64,000 nt of DNA from Rotaria sordida (Eukaryota > Rotifera > Eurotatoria > Philodinida > Philodinidae): positions 1 to 64,000 of the forward strand of contig CAJNOL010000545.1 of the NCBI GenBank assembly GCA_905250125.1, given 5' to 3'. Of this stretch, positions 43,763-58,500 are shown one piece after another (position 1 is the stretch's first letter; each line of letters opens with the position of its first letter). A program made the translations under genes and the position numbers. The notes beneath the pieces are model-generated. The model was not told where the DNA came from. It made no database searches and saw only the letters and a list, made by a program, of their open reading frames with translations.

Positions 43763-45051
43763 ATGAACAGTCATCAAGAATATTCTTACATGTCAAGTGT
43801 TAATTTAACAATAAAATCAAATGATACAACAGCAATACCATTATCGTCGACACTTCCACGTCAAATTTCTTTTGTACTTTTTCCTTGTATGGTATTAATT
43901 GGTGTCATTTGTAATACATTAATTTTTGTTATTATGAGACGTCGACGTATGTGTCATCTTTCGACATGTTATTATATGGGTATATTAGCAATAGCTGATA
44001 CAAGTGTACTTCTTCTTGGTTTAACTGTTATGTGGCTTTATTTATTAAATCGAAAATGGTCATTATTATTACAATCAACATATGGTTGTAAAATACTGTC
44101 AGTTTTATTTTATACAGTATCGGATACAAGTGTATGGATTGTTTGTATGATGTCAGCTGATCGTTGTATTGCTGTAACACGTCCATTACATGCTAGTTCA
44201 ATATGTACTGTAAGACGAGCAAGAATATCTGTTTGCATACTTGTTTTATGTAGTCTTATAATAAATATACATTTTTTATTTACACATTATTTATCATCAG
44301 AAAATGAATGTACATCACATGAATCTTATGATTTTTTTATTCAACGTATATGGCCATGGATTGATGCAGCTGTATATTCAGCATTACCATTTATATTATT
44401 ATTAACAATAAATTTAATTATTGTAGTTAGTCTATTTCATGCACGTCGTTCAACATCAAATTTACAAATATATCAATCACATCGAAATCGAAATAAAAAT
44501 AAATTATCAACAACAATGTCAAGAAAATTAACAACAATGCTTTTAGCTGTAACAGTCTTTTTTTTATTAACATCATTTCCAATGGTTTGTTTACAAATTT
44601 ATATAAATATACAACAACAAAATAATAATTTATTTACACAACTTTATCTTAAACCTTTATGTGAAACATTACAATATTCAAATCATTGTGTAAGTTTTCA
44701 TTTAGAAAAAAAAAAATGAAGAAGAATGTGTTGATTAATTATTGGTATTTGTTTTTTTTTTTTTTTTTATTGTTTAAGATTAATTTTTTTCTTTATGCTA
44801 TAACCGGTAAAGCATTTCGTCATGAACTTAAACGATTATTTCATAGTATTGCAATTAAAATTCATTTAACTAATAATACAGTACAAACATCAATTGATCG
44901 ACGTCATATAGGAAATCATACCAATTATCAGATGAATGATAATAATCATAGTCAACGGCGAGTATCACCAGTTACTATTCGAGTTTTACGATGTCGAACA
45001 TCAACTGATTCATTGGCTAGTAATGGAACTACTATTAAGCATAATTTATGA
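43763..45051 (+). CDS. class A (rhodopsin-type) GPCR, peptide-receptor-like
   Basis: Two exons (43763-44689, 44779-45051) join in phase to 399 residues. The extracellular N-terminus (~33 residues) has N-glycosylation sequons (NLT, NDT). TM1 contains GVICNTLIFVIM, TM2 LAIADTSVLLL, and a Cys lies before TM3 (YGCKILSVL). The DRY-type motif is SADRCIAVTRPL at about residues 132-143. TM5 has LPFILLLTINLIIV. TM6 runs TTMLLAVTVFFLLTSFP. The TM7 motif is NHCINFFLYAITGKAFR, where NFFLY takes the place of NPxxY, common in invertebrate FMRFamide- or other neuropeptide-type receptors. The intron falls within TM7. There is no TM3 amine-binding Asp in the DRY-17 position, which argues against an aminergic receptor. 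The ligand is unknown; FMRFamide-like is a guess from the general pattern. Confidence 0.85.
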
Positions 45052-46575
45052 TAAGAATAAATTGTTTAGTTGATGAAGTGCACAATTCAATTGCGCTAAT
45101 GTGAGATCGCTCCAGTCCTTTCGGAGACATTTATGCCTTTATTGATTTCATTTTTTTTCCTGTAAACATGTAAATGGGTATTTGCTTTATTCAAATAAAT
45201 CTAAAAACTAAAATATCATTACTTTAAATGAATCAATATCATTATTAACCTTGATCAAATCGAAAATAAGAATTTTTTTTTTTTTTTATTTATTTATTTA
45301 AAAAAATAAGAAAACGTTAGAAAGAACGTTTCTTAAATATATTGAAAGAAATTGACGTATAAAATGTGCGTAAGTGTGATAAACAACTCACAATAGACCT
45401 ACCTAATGAGAACCTATTGAAAGTATTTTAATTTAAATTCTATTCAAAGATTGACACGTATCTTGAAGTAATATTTCTTGAACAACTAGTCTCTTTTGAT
45501 TAATCGTTTTTCTTTGTCTCATCAATTGAAACGAATTGCTAATCAAACGGATTTAAATTATGGAACTTTTATATAATAAGTATTATAATTAATGCATCGA
45601 TTCTATTCTACAACTTAGTAAATGACTATTTTTAACAAATACATACTAGAATTCTGAGTTATTAATTTCTGTTTTTTTTCCCTTGACAACAAAAAAAAAC
45701 AACACACGTGCAATGCACTCATCATTATCAATAACCGGTACGTAATGAAAAAAAGATGATAGTTTAAACACAAAATTATGTGGACTTTTTTTTTCATCCT
45801 AATTAAATGTAGTAATGTCTAAGGATTACAAAATAAGTATTCTTATACCATTGGGAAAACCAACGATGTCTTTCTTTCCCATATAATCTAAATAACATGT
45901 TATCCTCTACTCTTATAAAATTTTGCTATCTTGAACTCTTCATAATAATCAATGTAGACATAAAGAATCGTTAATGTCTGAGTTATAGAAGTTATTCAAA
46001 AAAGAATTTTTATTTGATTTTGTTTTGTTTTTATATAATTTCATCATTTTCATATTTACAAGGACAATTATTCTCGAATTGCATGTCACGATCAACTGAT
46101 GTCAATAAAATGCTTTGTATGTTTTTTTTTTTCTAACTAGTGATTCAAGATTCATATGTAATGCAAAGAAGGAAGTACGCTAAATAATAGATATAGAACA
46201 CACTTAGTTGACATCTATTATTGATTTTCTAAATGGTAAAATAATTAGTTTTTTTTGTTCCGGTTATTTTACTATTCATATTGTATGTTGTAAATGAACC
46301 ATTTAATAATATTAATGATTATTGATAAGAAAAATTATATATTGCTATCTAATAAATATATAAAACATTCTATTCTTTTGTTTTGTTTTGTTTTTTGTTG
46401 ACTTTATATTTAAAAATTAATGTTGACAATAAGTTTTTTTTTCTCTCATTCAAACAATAAAAAAAAAAAAAAGAAAACAAATATTTCTTTGTCAATGTTC
46501 GTAATTGAAAAAACAAGATCGATGATATGTGTACAACAAAAAAAAAAATAGAAATAGAAATAAGAAAAAAAACAA
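45052..46575. other. intergenic, no gene seen
   Basis: Separates the 3' ends of the peptide-type GPCR (plus) and the lamin-tail gene (minus). Poly-T and poly-A tracts and AT-rich frames only. Confidence 0.5.
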
Positions 46576-47369
46576 TCAAGAGAATATTGTTTTCTTGATT
46601 AATCTCGAACGATCCTAAAAAAGAAAAAGAATAAATTAGAAATTCTCTCAAAATTTTGAAATAATAAAAAATTATAATTTTATATTTTGTTTTTTCTTAT
46701 CGTATAAATGAATTAAAAATTTATTAATCTCTTACTTTGCCTTCAGAATTATATAATATTGTAATAACATTAGAACCTATATACCATGATGATAAAGATG
46801 AAGCTATAAGATCATTATTTTCTTGTTGAGATTCATTTGGTTTTGTTAAAATCTAATAGAATAAATTATGTAGCAAAAAAACAAAAAAATAAACATAGAA
46901 TTTTAGTTACTTTTAATGAATGATTTGGTTCTAAATGACAATCATCAGGAAATGTAAAAATTAAATTATCTCCATTATCATTTTCTTGACGTATTGTCCA
47001 ATTTGAAAGATCAATAATTTTTGATTGACTTGTATTTTCAATCATGATATAATTTCCTTGTGGATTACATTGAGAAATACTAATTGGACCTTTTGCAGAT
47101 TTAAGAAAAGTTACACGAGATTCAAGTGCTATAGAAATAACAAAAAACAAAAAAAAAAAGAATAATAAACAGTTAAAAATATTTATCAACAAGACATTTT
47201 AATAATAACATACGTGCATCAGTTCTTTCTTTAGTTGTTGTTATTGTTTTAACTGTATTTAACCAAGATGGTAATGTTTTTTGATCATTTTCATTACTAT
47301 TTAATGATAATAAACTTGGTCGACTATTTGAATCTATTTTAACAGATAATGATGGTTCACTATGAATTA

Positions 47370-47401
<32 letters not shown>

Positions 47402-50400
47402 AACTCCAGTGGTAATTTTGAATATAATTGACTATCAATAGGTGTAGATGCTGATAAACGTAATGTTATATCATCACAATCAATTTTTACTGTAACTGGT
47501 AATGAAACACCACGTTCACGTTCACGTATAAGAAAAATACTTTCATCAGGACTTGTTTGATATTGTTCATCAAATTTTTGTTTTTCATTTAATTTATGTT
47601 CTTTTTTATGTTTTACTGTTGTTGTTGTTGTTGATGATTGACATGTTTGATAACTATTCGATTCAGATTTATCTAATAAATCTTCATTTAATGATTGATT
47701 AAATAAATCTATTTTATCTGGTCGTATTAGTCTACTATTTGTTAAAATTTCTGGATGTATTACATTTGTTGTTTCATCTTGAATGTTTTGAAATACTAAT
47801 GGACGTTTAGTAGAATTGAATGTTTGAGTAATAGTCTAGATAAGACAAAAATTAATAGTTTTTAAGAGTAACGAGAAGATGTACATTTCGACAGGTTATT
47901 ATACTGGAAATATATCGTCAAATTTTCTATTGTTTTCTGTTATCTAAGAAAATACTCGACAAGTGCTTTGTTATAATACCCTTCTCAGTGTAATAGAAAT
48001 CTTCGGAACTTCTAAAATATCCAAGCATTCAAAAACTTTAGAAAGGAATACTAATACTACTTGAGTATCACTCAAGAGAAGATGCAGACAGCCTCTTCAC
48101 ATCATGATGTTACCAGAAGAAGAAATATGAATATCAGACGTTGACGAAAAATGAAAGCGACTTCTAGATGGTATTCTTAATCATGAGTATTTGACATCTG
48201 GAGAAACATTCAAGGCATATGACCAAGACTAATTTAATAGTATCAGTCAAGATTTGCTCAAAAAAAACTAGAATTGTCTAGACACAATAGAAGTACTAGA
48301 GCTTCTAATACGGGGAGTAGTTTAGTCTGGATGATTAATATTTGAACATGAGAATTTATACTGACGATAAAATAGTTTATGTTTCAATTTGTACCAAGAT
48401 TTAATAATAAAAAAATCGATTTACTCATTGAAACAGTTCAAATTATTTGATCCAATAGTACAGAGAAAGCAATTAGTCGGGGAAAAAAAACCGTTCAATA
48501 AGTAGATCTGTTCGATATAGTTTGCTAAGTTGAATTTTTATTGCAAAGAATATTTTCCAGTAGATTCAACAGAAAAAGCATTACCCTATATGATATAAAT
48601 TTTTGTTGAATAAAAACAAAATTAACAACTGAAATTTTGTTTGCTTTTAGAACACAACGTTTTTTATAATAAAGTGAGTATAATAGTTTAATTTAAGAAA
48701 TTTCTTCTATCTCAAAAAAAAGAAAAGTACAAGAATTGTTCTTCTTCATTTTCTTTTTTAATAAGTTTCTTATTCTATCAATTCTGTCGTAGAGAATGTT
48801 AGAATTTATTTTGTATTATTTTACACAAAAGTATTCAAGTGTTGATTAAGCAATATATGGGCCGTCGATCGAAGAAACAATGAAATTAAAATGAATTATA
48901 TATTTCTATGGAACGTCGAATACTCTATAAATTAGACTATTTATAACCTTTTTTTTCTTGTTGTTTATGAGAGGTCGATAAGTATGGTTCTAGTTCCGAT
49001 TAAAGAAATTGTTCTAACCATTCTTTCGCTCATTTGATCTATTCATTATTACAATCAAAATATTTTCTTTTCTTCATACATGTTAAGGAGCTACTAAAAT
49101 TCATTGAATCTTTTTTAAAAGCTTCAAAATATTTTCTTTTTTGTTCTATATCGTATATTATGTACATAGAGAGTTGTCATACAAATATAACTAACTAATA
49201 ATATCGGATGCTGATGGGAAAATTCAAATCTAATATCCATTTCGAAATAAAATGTACTCTATTGTTTTATGATAGAAACATCAAGGAGATCTACGATTTT
49301 CATCATCCAAAAGAGAAGACCAAGGATTGTGGAAGTATATCGAAATTCGATTGTTCAGCAATTGACCAATCAGACGAATTTTTGGTGAAGATTTTTCAAA
49401 ACGATATCCTGAAGCCCTTTCTATTTTCAATTTTGATTATTAATATGACCTATCGATAAGAATAATTCTTGTTGTTTTCATCTACACAAGGTCAACATTC
49501 CTAGCATGCTCCGTTCAAGAGTTATAAGACTTTCTGAGATCCTCATTTCAGCTAACCGATCTGGAACAGCAGCTAGACAGAGGCAGTTTATCATATTGAG
49601 TCAAGTGGTGATATTTATTTTTTAGATTCGAACTGATCTAACACTGTTTTCTCAGATTCTACAATCTGCCTGCATGAAATGAAGGAGTTGATATTTCAAA
49701 AATATTGAGATAACGGTGTCAGATGAGTTCAACGTTAACAATAAACATCATCATTCGACTCAACATGGTGAACTACTTTTTCGGATGATGCTGGATCAAT
49801 TCACTGGAATCGGACGTTTCAAGAAAATCTCAATAACCTCTGAACGAAATAAACTAGAGACATCGATCTTATGTAGATCGAAAAAGAAAAATTTTTTCTC
49901 TTGGTAAGCCATGTTAACTAATGATCAATCAAATTTCGATGTTGAAATACATTATATTTTGAAATGAATATTATTTATTTGACATGTATTATTTTCTACA
50001 TGACCTACTTGAGTTTCACTTGCTGTTTTCGTCTCATCATCTGCATCATATTCTTTTGGTAAATTTGAACTATAATTATTTGTTGATGGTCGCCATAAAC
50101 CAGGATATCCTGGTATAAGATAAACATCATCTGATTGTTGTCTTGATGATGATGAACTATTATTACTTGATGGTGATGTTGCAAGATCATAACATTGATA
50201 TGTTTCATCATTTCCATTTAAATTATTATTTGATTGTTCTAATTGATCAATAATATGATGAATATTAGTTAAATCATTTTGTTCAAATTCATCATCAACA
50301 TCATCATCTGTACTACTTGTATCTAAATATTGTTGTTCTTGTTGTTTATTTTCATCTAATGTAGAAAATTTTCGAGAAAATAAATCATCAGTATAAGATG

Positions 50401-53400
50401 TTAAATTATCTATTGCATCAAATTCAGTTAAATCATCTTCTTTTATTATTGAACGATTAACAATAACGATTGGTTCATATAAAACATTTTCATTTGTATC
50501 CTTATATATAGGAATATCAGCTACTAAAGGTATTGTTGGTAAATGTTCTTGTGATGAATTATCCATTTGATGTATTGCATAAGAAACATAACGATCAGAA
50601 CTAGTCAATTGTGATGATGTTGTTGAACTAAAAGATTTTTCTGGTAGATGAAATAATTGTTGAGGTTCATTATGTTGAATAATACTATGACCTTGTAAAG
50701 CATGAACTAATTCTAATGAATCAGGTTCAGTATTTGTTGCTGATGATTCACAACGATCAATTATTAATTTTGATGGAGTATTTTCAGTTTCGGTTATAAA
50801 TGATGTCTAAAAATACGGAAAAGAAAGAAGAATTAGAAATTGTTAGAGAAAAAAAAAATTTCCTACTAAATCAGATTCCAATTCGTTTTCTAATTGTTGT
50901 GTGACATCATTAATCTAAAATATACAAAATTATTATAAAGTGAATTTTAAAAAAATCGAATTTTTACTTGTAAAATTATTGATTTATTAAGATTGTTATC
51001 TGAAATAGGAATTTCTTGTATATTTTCAATTGAATTTTCTTGCAATTGTGATATAACAATATGAATAATGTCATTGATTAATTTGTCAATAGTTTTCCGA
51101 ATAAGTTCATAATCTTTATTGCTATCTGAAGTTAATTCATTCTAAATGAAAGAATTATTTGAAAGATCTTTTTCCTTCGAAATTAAAAAATAGCAATTTT
51201 ATAGTTTCACATGTTGTTCTAAGCTAGCGATGTGCAGAGTAAGGTTTTTTTTCGTGCTCTATGGCTAGGCTCTATTCTACCCGGCAGAAGAGGCCATCGG
51301 ATCTGGTTCTAAATGTGAAAGCTTCAGACCTGATGGGCTCTACCCAGTAGGGGAATTCTGCATGTCTCTATTGTAAAATCTGGCATGATTGAGTTTGTTG
51401 AAAATAGTTGTGTATCGATATTTTTTTTTGTCGAGAGAAATCTTTAATGAATTAATTGGAAAAGATTTGAATTAGATGAATTTGTATTTACCTGTGGTAG
51501 TGATGTTGTTAAACTTATGTCTATTTCATTTTGAATTTGATGTTCTGGATAGAATTCAGATTTTTCCGAAGTTAATTTTTCTTTAGTTGAAGATGAAAGA
51601 TTTTGAATAGTTTCTGTTGATGTGATTTGTTTATTGAAAGGTTGAATAGAATTCTAAATTGTGAAGTTAATTAATAGGAACATTTTTTTTTTCGAGCTTA
51701 AATTACCTGTTTGATAATTGGTAAATTTTCATCGGTGGATACAGAAGAAATAACACTATCGATCTCTGCTTGTTCAGAGTTTGTTAAGTTCTAAATTTCA
51801 GAATCAAGTTATAACTGATTTTTTTTATTAAATATTACATACTAATGTTTTACATGTGAGTTCAATGGAAGTTATTTGTTCAGATGAAACAATATTAGTT
51901 CTTAACATGTGTTGATTATCTTGGATAATAGGAGTAGATACAATGTTTCCAGTTGTTTTGTCTACTGGTGACATTGGACTTTCTGGTTTTTGATTCATAG
52001 TAATCTGGGATGTCAAATTGATAGATTCCTTCATAAGATTATCTGTTTGTAAACTATTCACTGATGATGCTTCAATGTGTTCCTTTGATGTTTGGATTAG
52101 TACTGTAGGTATTATATTTTGAATTGTTTCTGTAGATGTTGTTATTGTATCTGAAACTTTCTTTTGAATCGAATCGAGTACAGACGATAGTGTTAATTCA
52201 ATTTCGTTTGTTGAATGATCATTCATATTTTTGTCCGATGATCGAACTTTATCCTTCGATAGTGGTGATTGAAGAATAGTTAAATCCTAGAGCGATAATT
52301 ACAGAAGTATGTTTATCAATAACGATAAATTTGAACTACCTTTGCATCTTCGGTGGAGATTGATTCGATTTGTTTTGTACTTGATGTTGATACAGCTTCC
52401 TGTTCTTTTTCGAAAGTATGAACAATCTGTTTATTCTCAAAAAAAGAAAAAGATTAATAAACATAGTATAAATAATCAATTAATTATGCATTACTTCTTC
52501 AATACGAGTTTCATATTCATTGATATCTTTTTTTGAATCCAATGTCATCGGAGTTACTATTCTGATCTCCTCTTGACTATGACGATCTGTCGTCTCGTTT
52601 TCATTCATCAATGGTTGTATTGCAGTAATTGTTTGCATACTTGATACAACACTTTGAATTGTTTCAATAAGTGGTGTAGCAGGATTTCCAATGATTTGAC
52701 GAAGAGAAGTCAGAATAGATATCATCGTATTGTCAGTGTTGACATCTGATGGAGTCTATGTCAAATATACAATAAATATTATAACTATTCAATGAGATTT
52801 TTTTTTCAGTGTCATAAACGTTAGAAAGCATCGCAATAGTGATTCGAATCGAGAAAATAGTTTCCAACAAGAATATAAGAAAATAAAAATTATTATCAGA
52901 TTCACAAGGAGACGAACTCTAGAAAATCTGAACACCTATTTTGTTTAAACTACATAGAACAATAGAGTAAACTATCCTTTACAAAATAAGACATCGCAGA
53001 GTTCTCTACGAACAATTTTCTCTATTCGAATCATTATTTGAATTTTTTTCATAGCGCTTGCGGTAGTGGAAAAGAATTGAAAATAAATCTTATTGAGTAA
53101 TTTTAGTATACATTGTACGTTTAGATAGGAGTTAGAAAAATTTCACTTACTTCTATAAATTGTGTATGTTCACCTTGATAACCATGGTAGACATCACTAC
53201 TTATATATCGAGTACTAATTGAATTTGTAAGTGTATCAATTGGACTTATGATAATTGGCAATGATGATAAAGTTGTATTTTCTATAGTTGATATTCTAAC
53301 GATATTTTCTGTATCATCAACAAGTTGTGTAGAAGTTTTAATTTTATCTGATTGACTTAAATCTGAAGAAGTACTTCGTCGTTGAATAACAATTGTCGAT

Positions 53401-55396
53401 GGTTTAGTAAAATCTGATGCAATAATTTGATGATCTGTAGTATCATATGTACTTATCTGTTGTTCGTCGATCGGTTTAGATTTAGCAGAAGTTATATATT
53501 CTTCGTCAGCAGCTATAATTGAAGGTTTCGATGTATTGATTTCTTCTGTAAGACTTAGATATATTGAACTATCGTCATCGTCATCACCATCATTTAAGTC
53601 TATATTATCATCTGTTACATGGTTTTCATTTTTCGTACATGGTATTACTTCATTATAAGATTCACTAGTTTCTTCTTGTAAATCTTCATTGTTAGGTATG
53701 TTAGTTAATAAACTTATTTCTGATTGAACAAATTCAACATTATTTAAAGGAGTTTGGTTTACTGATTGTATATCGACAAGTTTTTCTTTTTCTAATGATG
53801 ACAATTCATTTGTCAAAACATTTAATGGTGGTATAGATAAAATTGAATATTCGTCTTCGATTTTTTTCGTTATTAATGGTAATCCTTTTCCATTGGTTAG
53901 TAAGATTTCGGATTCTTTGTGTTTTTTATTAATTAATGAAGAAGTTTTAACATCTTCTTGAATTTGTTTAGATGATGGTGATGACATTTCATGTTTGTCT
54001 AAGAATGTTTTTATCGATTCATTTTTCTCTATTTCAATTGTTGTTGACTTTTGAATATTAGATGGTACTGGTGTTAGTTCAATATCGAGATCTGTCATGG
54101 CAGTAACAATTTTATCATTTGAATCATCACGTATTAAATATTTTGCTTTTGAACATTGCGTATTCATATTTGTAAGTGGTACTGTAGATTGTTGAGATTC
54201 AATAAGTTTGCGTTTAAGAATTGGTGAACCATCCGATGTAAGTTCATAATCTAATACACTTTGACCTGGACTCATACTGCTTACAGTAGAACTTAATGGT
54301 GATACATTAGCAAGAATATCTGAAATTTGATTAATTAATGAATCATAATCATTTGTAGTATTCTCAAGAATTTCAATAGGTTTAGAAGAAATTGTTAAGA
54401 ATTCTTCTGTTGGTGTATGTTCAGGATCAATAGTTGATTTAATATGATTTATAGAAGATTCTGATAATGATTTTTCAATATCTGATGAATAAATATCTTC
54501 ATCATGTTGAAATAAATGTGTTTCTGTTCTATCGATTTGTTTTTCAATATTTGAAGATGGTAGTACTGTTTGTTTATTTGTACTACTCGAAGAAGTATCC
54601 TTAGACAATGATAATGGTGCGGATGGAAGTAATATGGAAGGTTTGTATGATGATGGTAACAAAGTCGAAGGTCTAGATGGATATGATATGGGTTTATCGA
54701 TATTTTCCTTAGATGATTGAGATTGATAAGTGGTAGAAAGTTTAGATGAAGACGTTGGATGAATTGATGTTGAATAATTGGAATCAAATGTTTGAGTTTC
54801 GGATGAGGAAGTTGGCGTACCTGAAGACTGTTCATATTTAGTAGAAATATTCGGTATGAAATTCGACGTAACAGTCGAATTTGTATTAGAAGAAAATGGT
54901 AGAATTTTATCGAACAAATTCAACTTTTGAATATTATTAGAACGAGTTTGACTCGTTCTAATTGAATCATTTGTTGATAAATATGTCCGTGTTTGTTCGA
55001 GTGGAACTGGTTTAACATGTGCAAATATAGGAGTAGTTAATCGACGAATAGGTCTAGTAGAAATTAATTTAGGAGCAAAAGCAGATAAATATGCATCGGT
55101 ATAGTCAGAACCAGGCGGTGTAACAGATTTAGGTTGTTGTTGTTGTTGTTCCCGTATTGCACGAGTATCGAAAAAAGTCTTTCTCTTTAAGTTTCGATTA
55201 TTAAAGTCATTTCCACTCTGTTCATATATATTCGCATGACAAATAACAGGTACCCATTGAACATTCAAAGAAATTGTATTACATCGTTGTCGACGATTAC
55301 CATATACTTGTTCAAAAATTGTTGATTCTTTTTTAGTTGAAGATAAATTTTGAAATGGTACACGAGATGTCAACATTAATTTATTACGACTAAAAC
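46576..55396 (-). CDS. giant Ser/Thr-rich protein region ending in a lamin tail domain; probable long 3' end of the IF-A gene
   Basis: Thirteen exons join in phase: 53151-55396, 52495-52755, 52340-52426, 51843-52286, 51707-51790, 51492-51653, 50968-51141, 50867-50914, 50009-50806, 47214-47835, 46911-47128, 46736-46852, 46576-46614. If initiated at the first Met (55376) the product is ~1,759 residues. Most is low-complexity Ser/Thr/Ile/Glu/Asn-rich sequence with recurring ETIQ/SIQ-type segments and no fold I recognise. The last ~110 residues form a lamin tail domain (LTD): VTFLKSAKGPISISQCNPQG, GNYIMIENTSQ, IDLSNWTIRQ and FTFPDDCHLEPNHSLKV. Only lamins, protostome IF proteins and a few others carry an LTD. 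The first exon begins with an acceptor and stays open 20 nt upstream of the Met, in the phase left by the IF-A rod exon ending at 56008. I therefore infer an alternative long IF-A tail (2,230 residues in all). There is no CaaX box. Confidence 0.7.
47370..47401 (-). repeat. trinucleotide run encoding poly-Ser
   Basis: GAT run on the plus strand (TCA on the coding strand) inside the exon before the lamin tail domain. It encodes nine consecutive serines. Confidence 0.9.
47836..50008. repeat. 2.2-kb intron with dispersed repeats
   Basis: Intron between the 798-nt and 622-nt exons of the lamin-tail region. The pieces at 49216-49480 and 49489-49700 resemble repeat copies elsewhere: 49270-49330 matches 31544-31625, and gttcaagagttataa at ~49507 matches ~30603. 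No gene is readable inside. Confidence 0.5.
51230..51380. repeat. small GC-rich foldback in an intron
   Basis: A ~150-bp insertion, much less AT-rich than the intron holding it. Loosely inverted blocks (gatgtgcagag against ctgcatgtctc; ctaggctctattctacccgg against gggctctacccagtagggg) suggest a miniature foldback element. Confidence 0.45.
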
Positions 55397-55599
55397 CTAA
55401 ACGAAAATATTATATTGAAATAAGAGCTTTATTTGTTTGTTTTTTTGTTTTTTTTTTCATGCATTTCAATCGTGCTTTGTATAATGCTAAAACTACGTGT
55501 ATTTAAAGAAAGACAAAAAATAAAGCTAATAGGAAGAATACAATAAAGGAATGTGAGAAAATTAATAGATAAATAGAATTAGTTTTCGTTTAAAGAAAA

Positions 55600-58500
55600 T
55601 TATAAATGATCATGTTGTTCATGAGAATCTTCTTTTGATGAATCATAATCAGAATTACGTTCAGATGATGCATTCAGATTTTGAAGTTGAACAAATTCTT
55701 CATGCATAGGCGTTTGTATCGGTTCATCATTGTTTTGAATATTATTATTATTAGATGATGAAGATATTGGCGATAAATAAGGTGTTTCTTTGTTCAATGT
55801 ATTTTCACGATCATCAGCATATGACCGATCTTGGTTTTCTATAAGTATATTCTTTTGATTTTTATTAAGTTAAAAAAAAACAACAACAATATTACAACGA
55901 TGACGATACAACATTGAACGATAAGAATATTTCATTTTTGTTTGACGATGAATAATATCAAACAGCATGCAACGAAGAATATAATACATACATGCATGAT
56001 TTCTTACCTTGACTATCATTTTTTCTTTGATAAGATTGTGAATAAGTGATTGATTCACCACTAGTAGCAGGAAAATTAGCTTGTATTTGGTGTTCAACAT
56101 TTTCAGCTATTCGTTTTAAGCCTTCTCTAAAGAATAAATAATCAATAAAAAAAACAAAAAAAAAGTTGATCTCTATATAATTATCAAGAAATACTTGAAA
56201 GTTTAGAATTATGAAAAGAACAAAAAAAAGATAGATAAATTTATCATACCTTTTCTCTTCACCTTCAAGTAATTTTCTATAAATAGAAATTTCTGAATCA
56301 AGTGATATTTTCATTGAAATAAGTTCATCATAATTTCGTGCTAAATCTACAAGACGATCTTTTAATTCTTTTAATTTTTGATTTCGTTCATTTGATGCTC
56401 GAATATTTTCATTTCGTTCAATTTTAATAAGATCTTCTAATTCTCGAATACGATTTTCTAATTCTTCATTCTAAAATTAAAAAAAACCCAGAAAACTCAC
56501 ATATTCTTCTTTTTATTTGATTATACAAAAAGAAAAAAAAACCAATTTACTCGTTGATGGATTGTAGTAATATCTTGTTGTGAATTTGAAACTAATGTTC
56601 GTAATCTTTGAATTTCTTCTTGTTCAAGAATATTTTTTTTTGGTTTTTCACTAGCTTGAACTTCTTTTATCTAATATGAAAAAAAGAAATTGAAATATTT
56701 ACCATTAAATCTAATCTTACAGCTTGTGTAACTTTTGATTGATACCATGATTCAAGTTCATGTCGTTGATGAAAATTAAGTTGTTCATATTCTTGTCGAA
56801 TATTTTTTATAGCATTTGATAATTCATATTGAAAAAATTTCGTTGGATTTAATGTTGAAGTATTATTTAAATTAATTTGTTTTAATTCTTCTATTTCATG
56901 TAAATGTATATCTTTTAAAAATTCAATTTCTTTTTCAAGATTTTCTTTTTGATTTTCTAATTGTATTCGAGATATTATTTCATCATTTAAATCATTTTTT
57001 ATACGTTGAATATCTAATAGAAGTTGTTTTGATTCAATATGACAACGTTTTTGTTCATCTTCTAAATCGGCTAAATAGAAATTTTTTGTTTTTGAAATTA
57101 AAGAAAAATATTTTAGAAATCGAATTTACTTAAACGACGATGAATTAAATTAAGATCTGCTTCATTATCAAACAATTGTTTTTGTAAAAATTCAATTTGT
57201 TTACGATCAGAATCTCTTACAGCTAATAATGAATCACATCTATTTAAAAAAAAAAACAATATTTAATAGAATAGATTTTTTTGTTTGTTTGTTAAATTTA
57301 CTTGTCTTTAAATTTTAATGTATTTTCTTCAGCATGTTTAGCACGAAGATAAACTGTAGCATGATCTTTCACTGTATTATCAATAGTTTGACGAACTTCA
57401 GATATTTTATTTTCATATTTTTCTTTTACTTTGGTTATTCGTGAATTTAATTTTTCACTACAATTTATTTTTATTCAAATTTAAAAAAAAAAAAAAACAA
57501 GACAGAAATTTACCGTAGTTGATTTATTTCAAGTTGAATTGTTTTATTTTGACCTTCCAAAAAACGTACACGTTCAATATACGAAGCAAAACGATCATTA
57601 AGATGATTTAATTCACGTTTTTCACGTTTGGGATTTTCTCTTAAAAAACAATGCCAATTACATGATGTTGATATCAGATCTAATTTTTTTCATTCGTTTA
57701 GAATAATACACTTCAACTCTATTTGAAATTTCATCAAACGAATCTACTGTATTGAATAAATTACGTAAAAAAGCTGTTAGCGCAATTCCGGTGGGATTAA
57801 CATGTGAAACACGATTAATCTTCTAGAAACATAATGAGGAAGTAATTCATATAATATAATGAATATACGACCTATGATTGTATATCAATAACATCTGACA
57901 CAGTCGGCAGGGAATCCAAATTTCTATCCCTATATTTCAACAATCCTTGTAAATCAGGTATGGAATGATGACCCTAGACAAGCCAGTGACGGCCTTTTGT
58001 CTCAGATCACTCGTCCGATAGCATGCTGACTACATTCTGGCATGTAACTGCTCTTATGGTTAATTTGTGTGTATAGGGAGATTAAGAATTCTGAACCAGG
58101 CTAACCTTCTGTTCACAGCTAGTATTGGTTGTATGAAAGATATTGGACTATTGAATCTGCCGCTGGGGAATGTCATACGCGAATTCTGAAAAACCACACA
58201 CGGTAGTTATTAAGTCCGTAAAGATTTTGTAAGAATTAGTTTTCTAAGAGCAAAATTTAACTTTAATCTCTTCGGAATGAAAAAAATAAAAATAAAATTC
58301 ACAATGGAATTATTTCAATAATAAACAAAAGTCTCTTTTATTCTACTGATTCTTTCGTTATTGCTTCTCGTCACTATTTATAATAGACAGGAGTATTTGT
58401 TATGGTTTATATTATTCCACAGATTACTTTTTTTTTCTTCAATGACAGATCATAGCAGATATTTCTGTCTGTCATCATCTATTGGTTAATATTGATCTTG

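Noticed and set aside
54449..54835. 128-codon minus frame inside the long lamin-tail exon
   Set aside because: Alternative frame of the Ser/Thr-rich exon; its Leu/His/Ile-rich composition is what that codon usage gives in another frame.
46576..55396. Treating the lamin-tail region as a nuclear lamin
   Set aside because: There is no CaaX box at the C-terminus and no recognisable nuclear localisation signal next to the rod, so a cytoplasmic-type IF tail is more likely.
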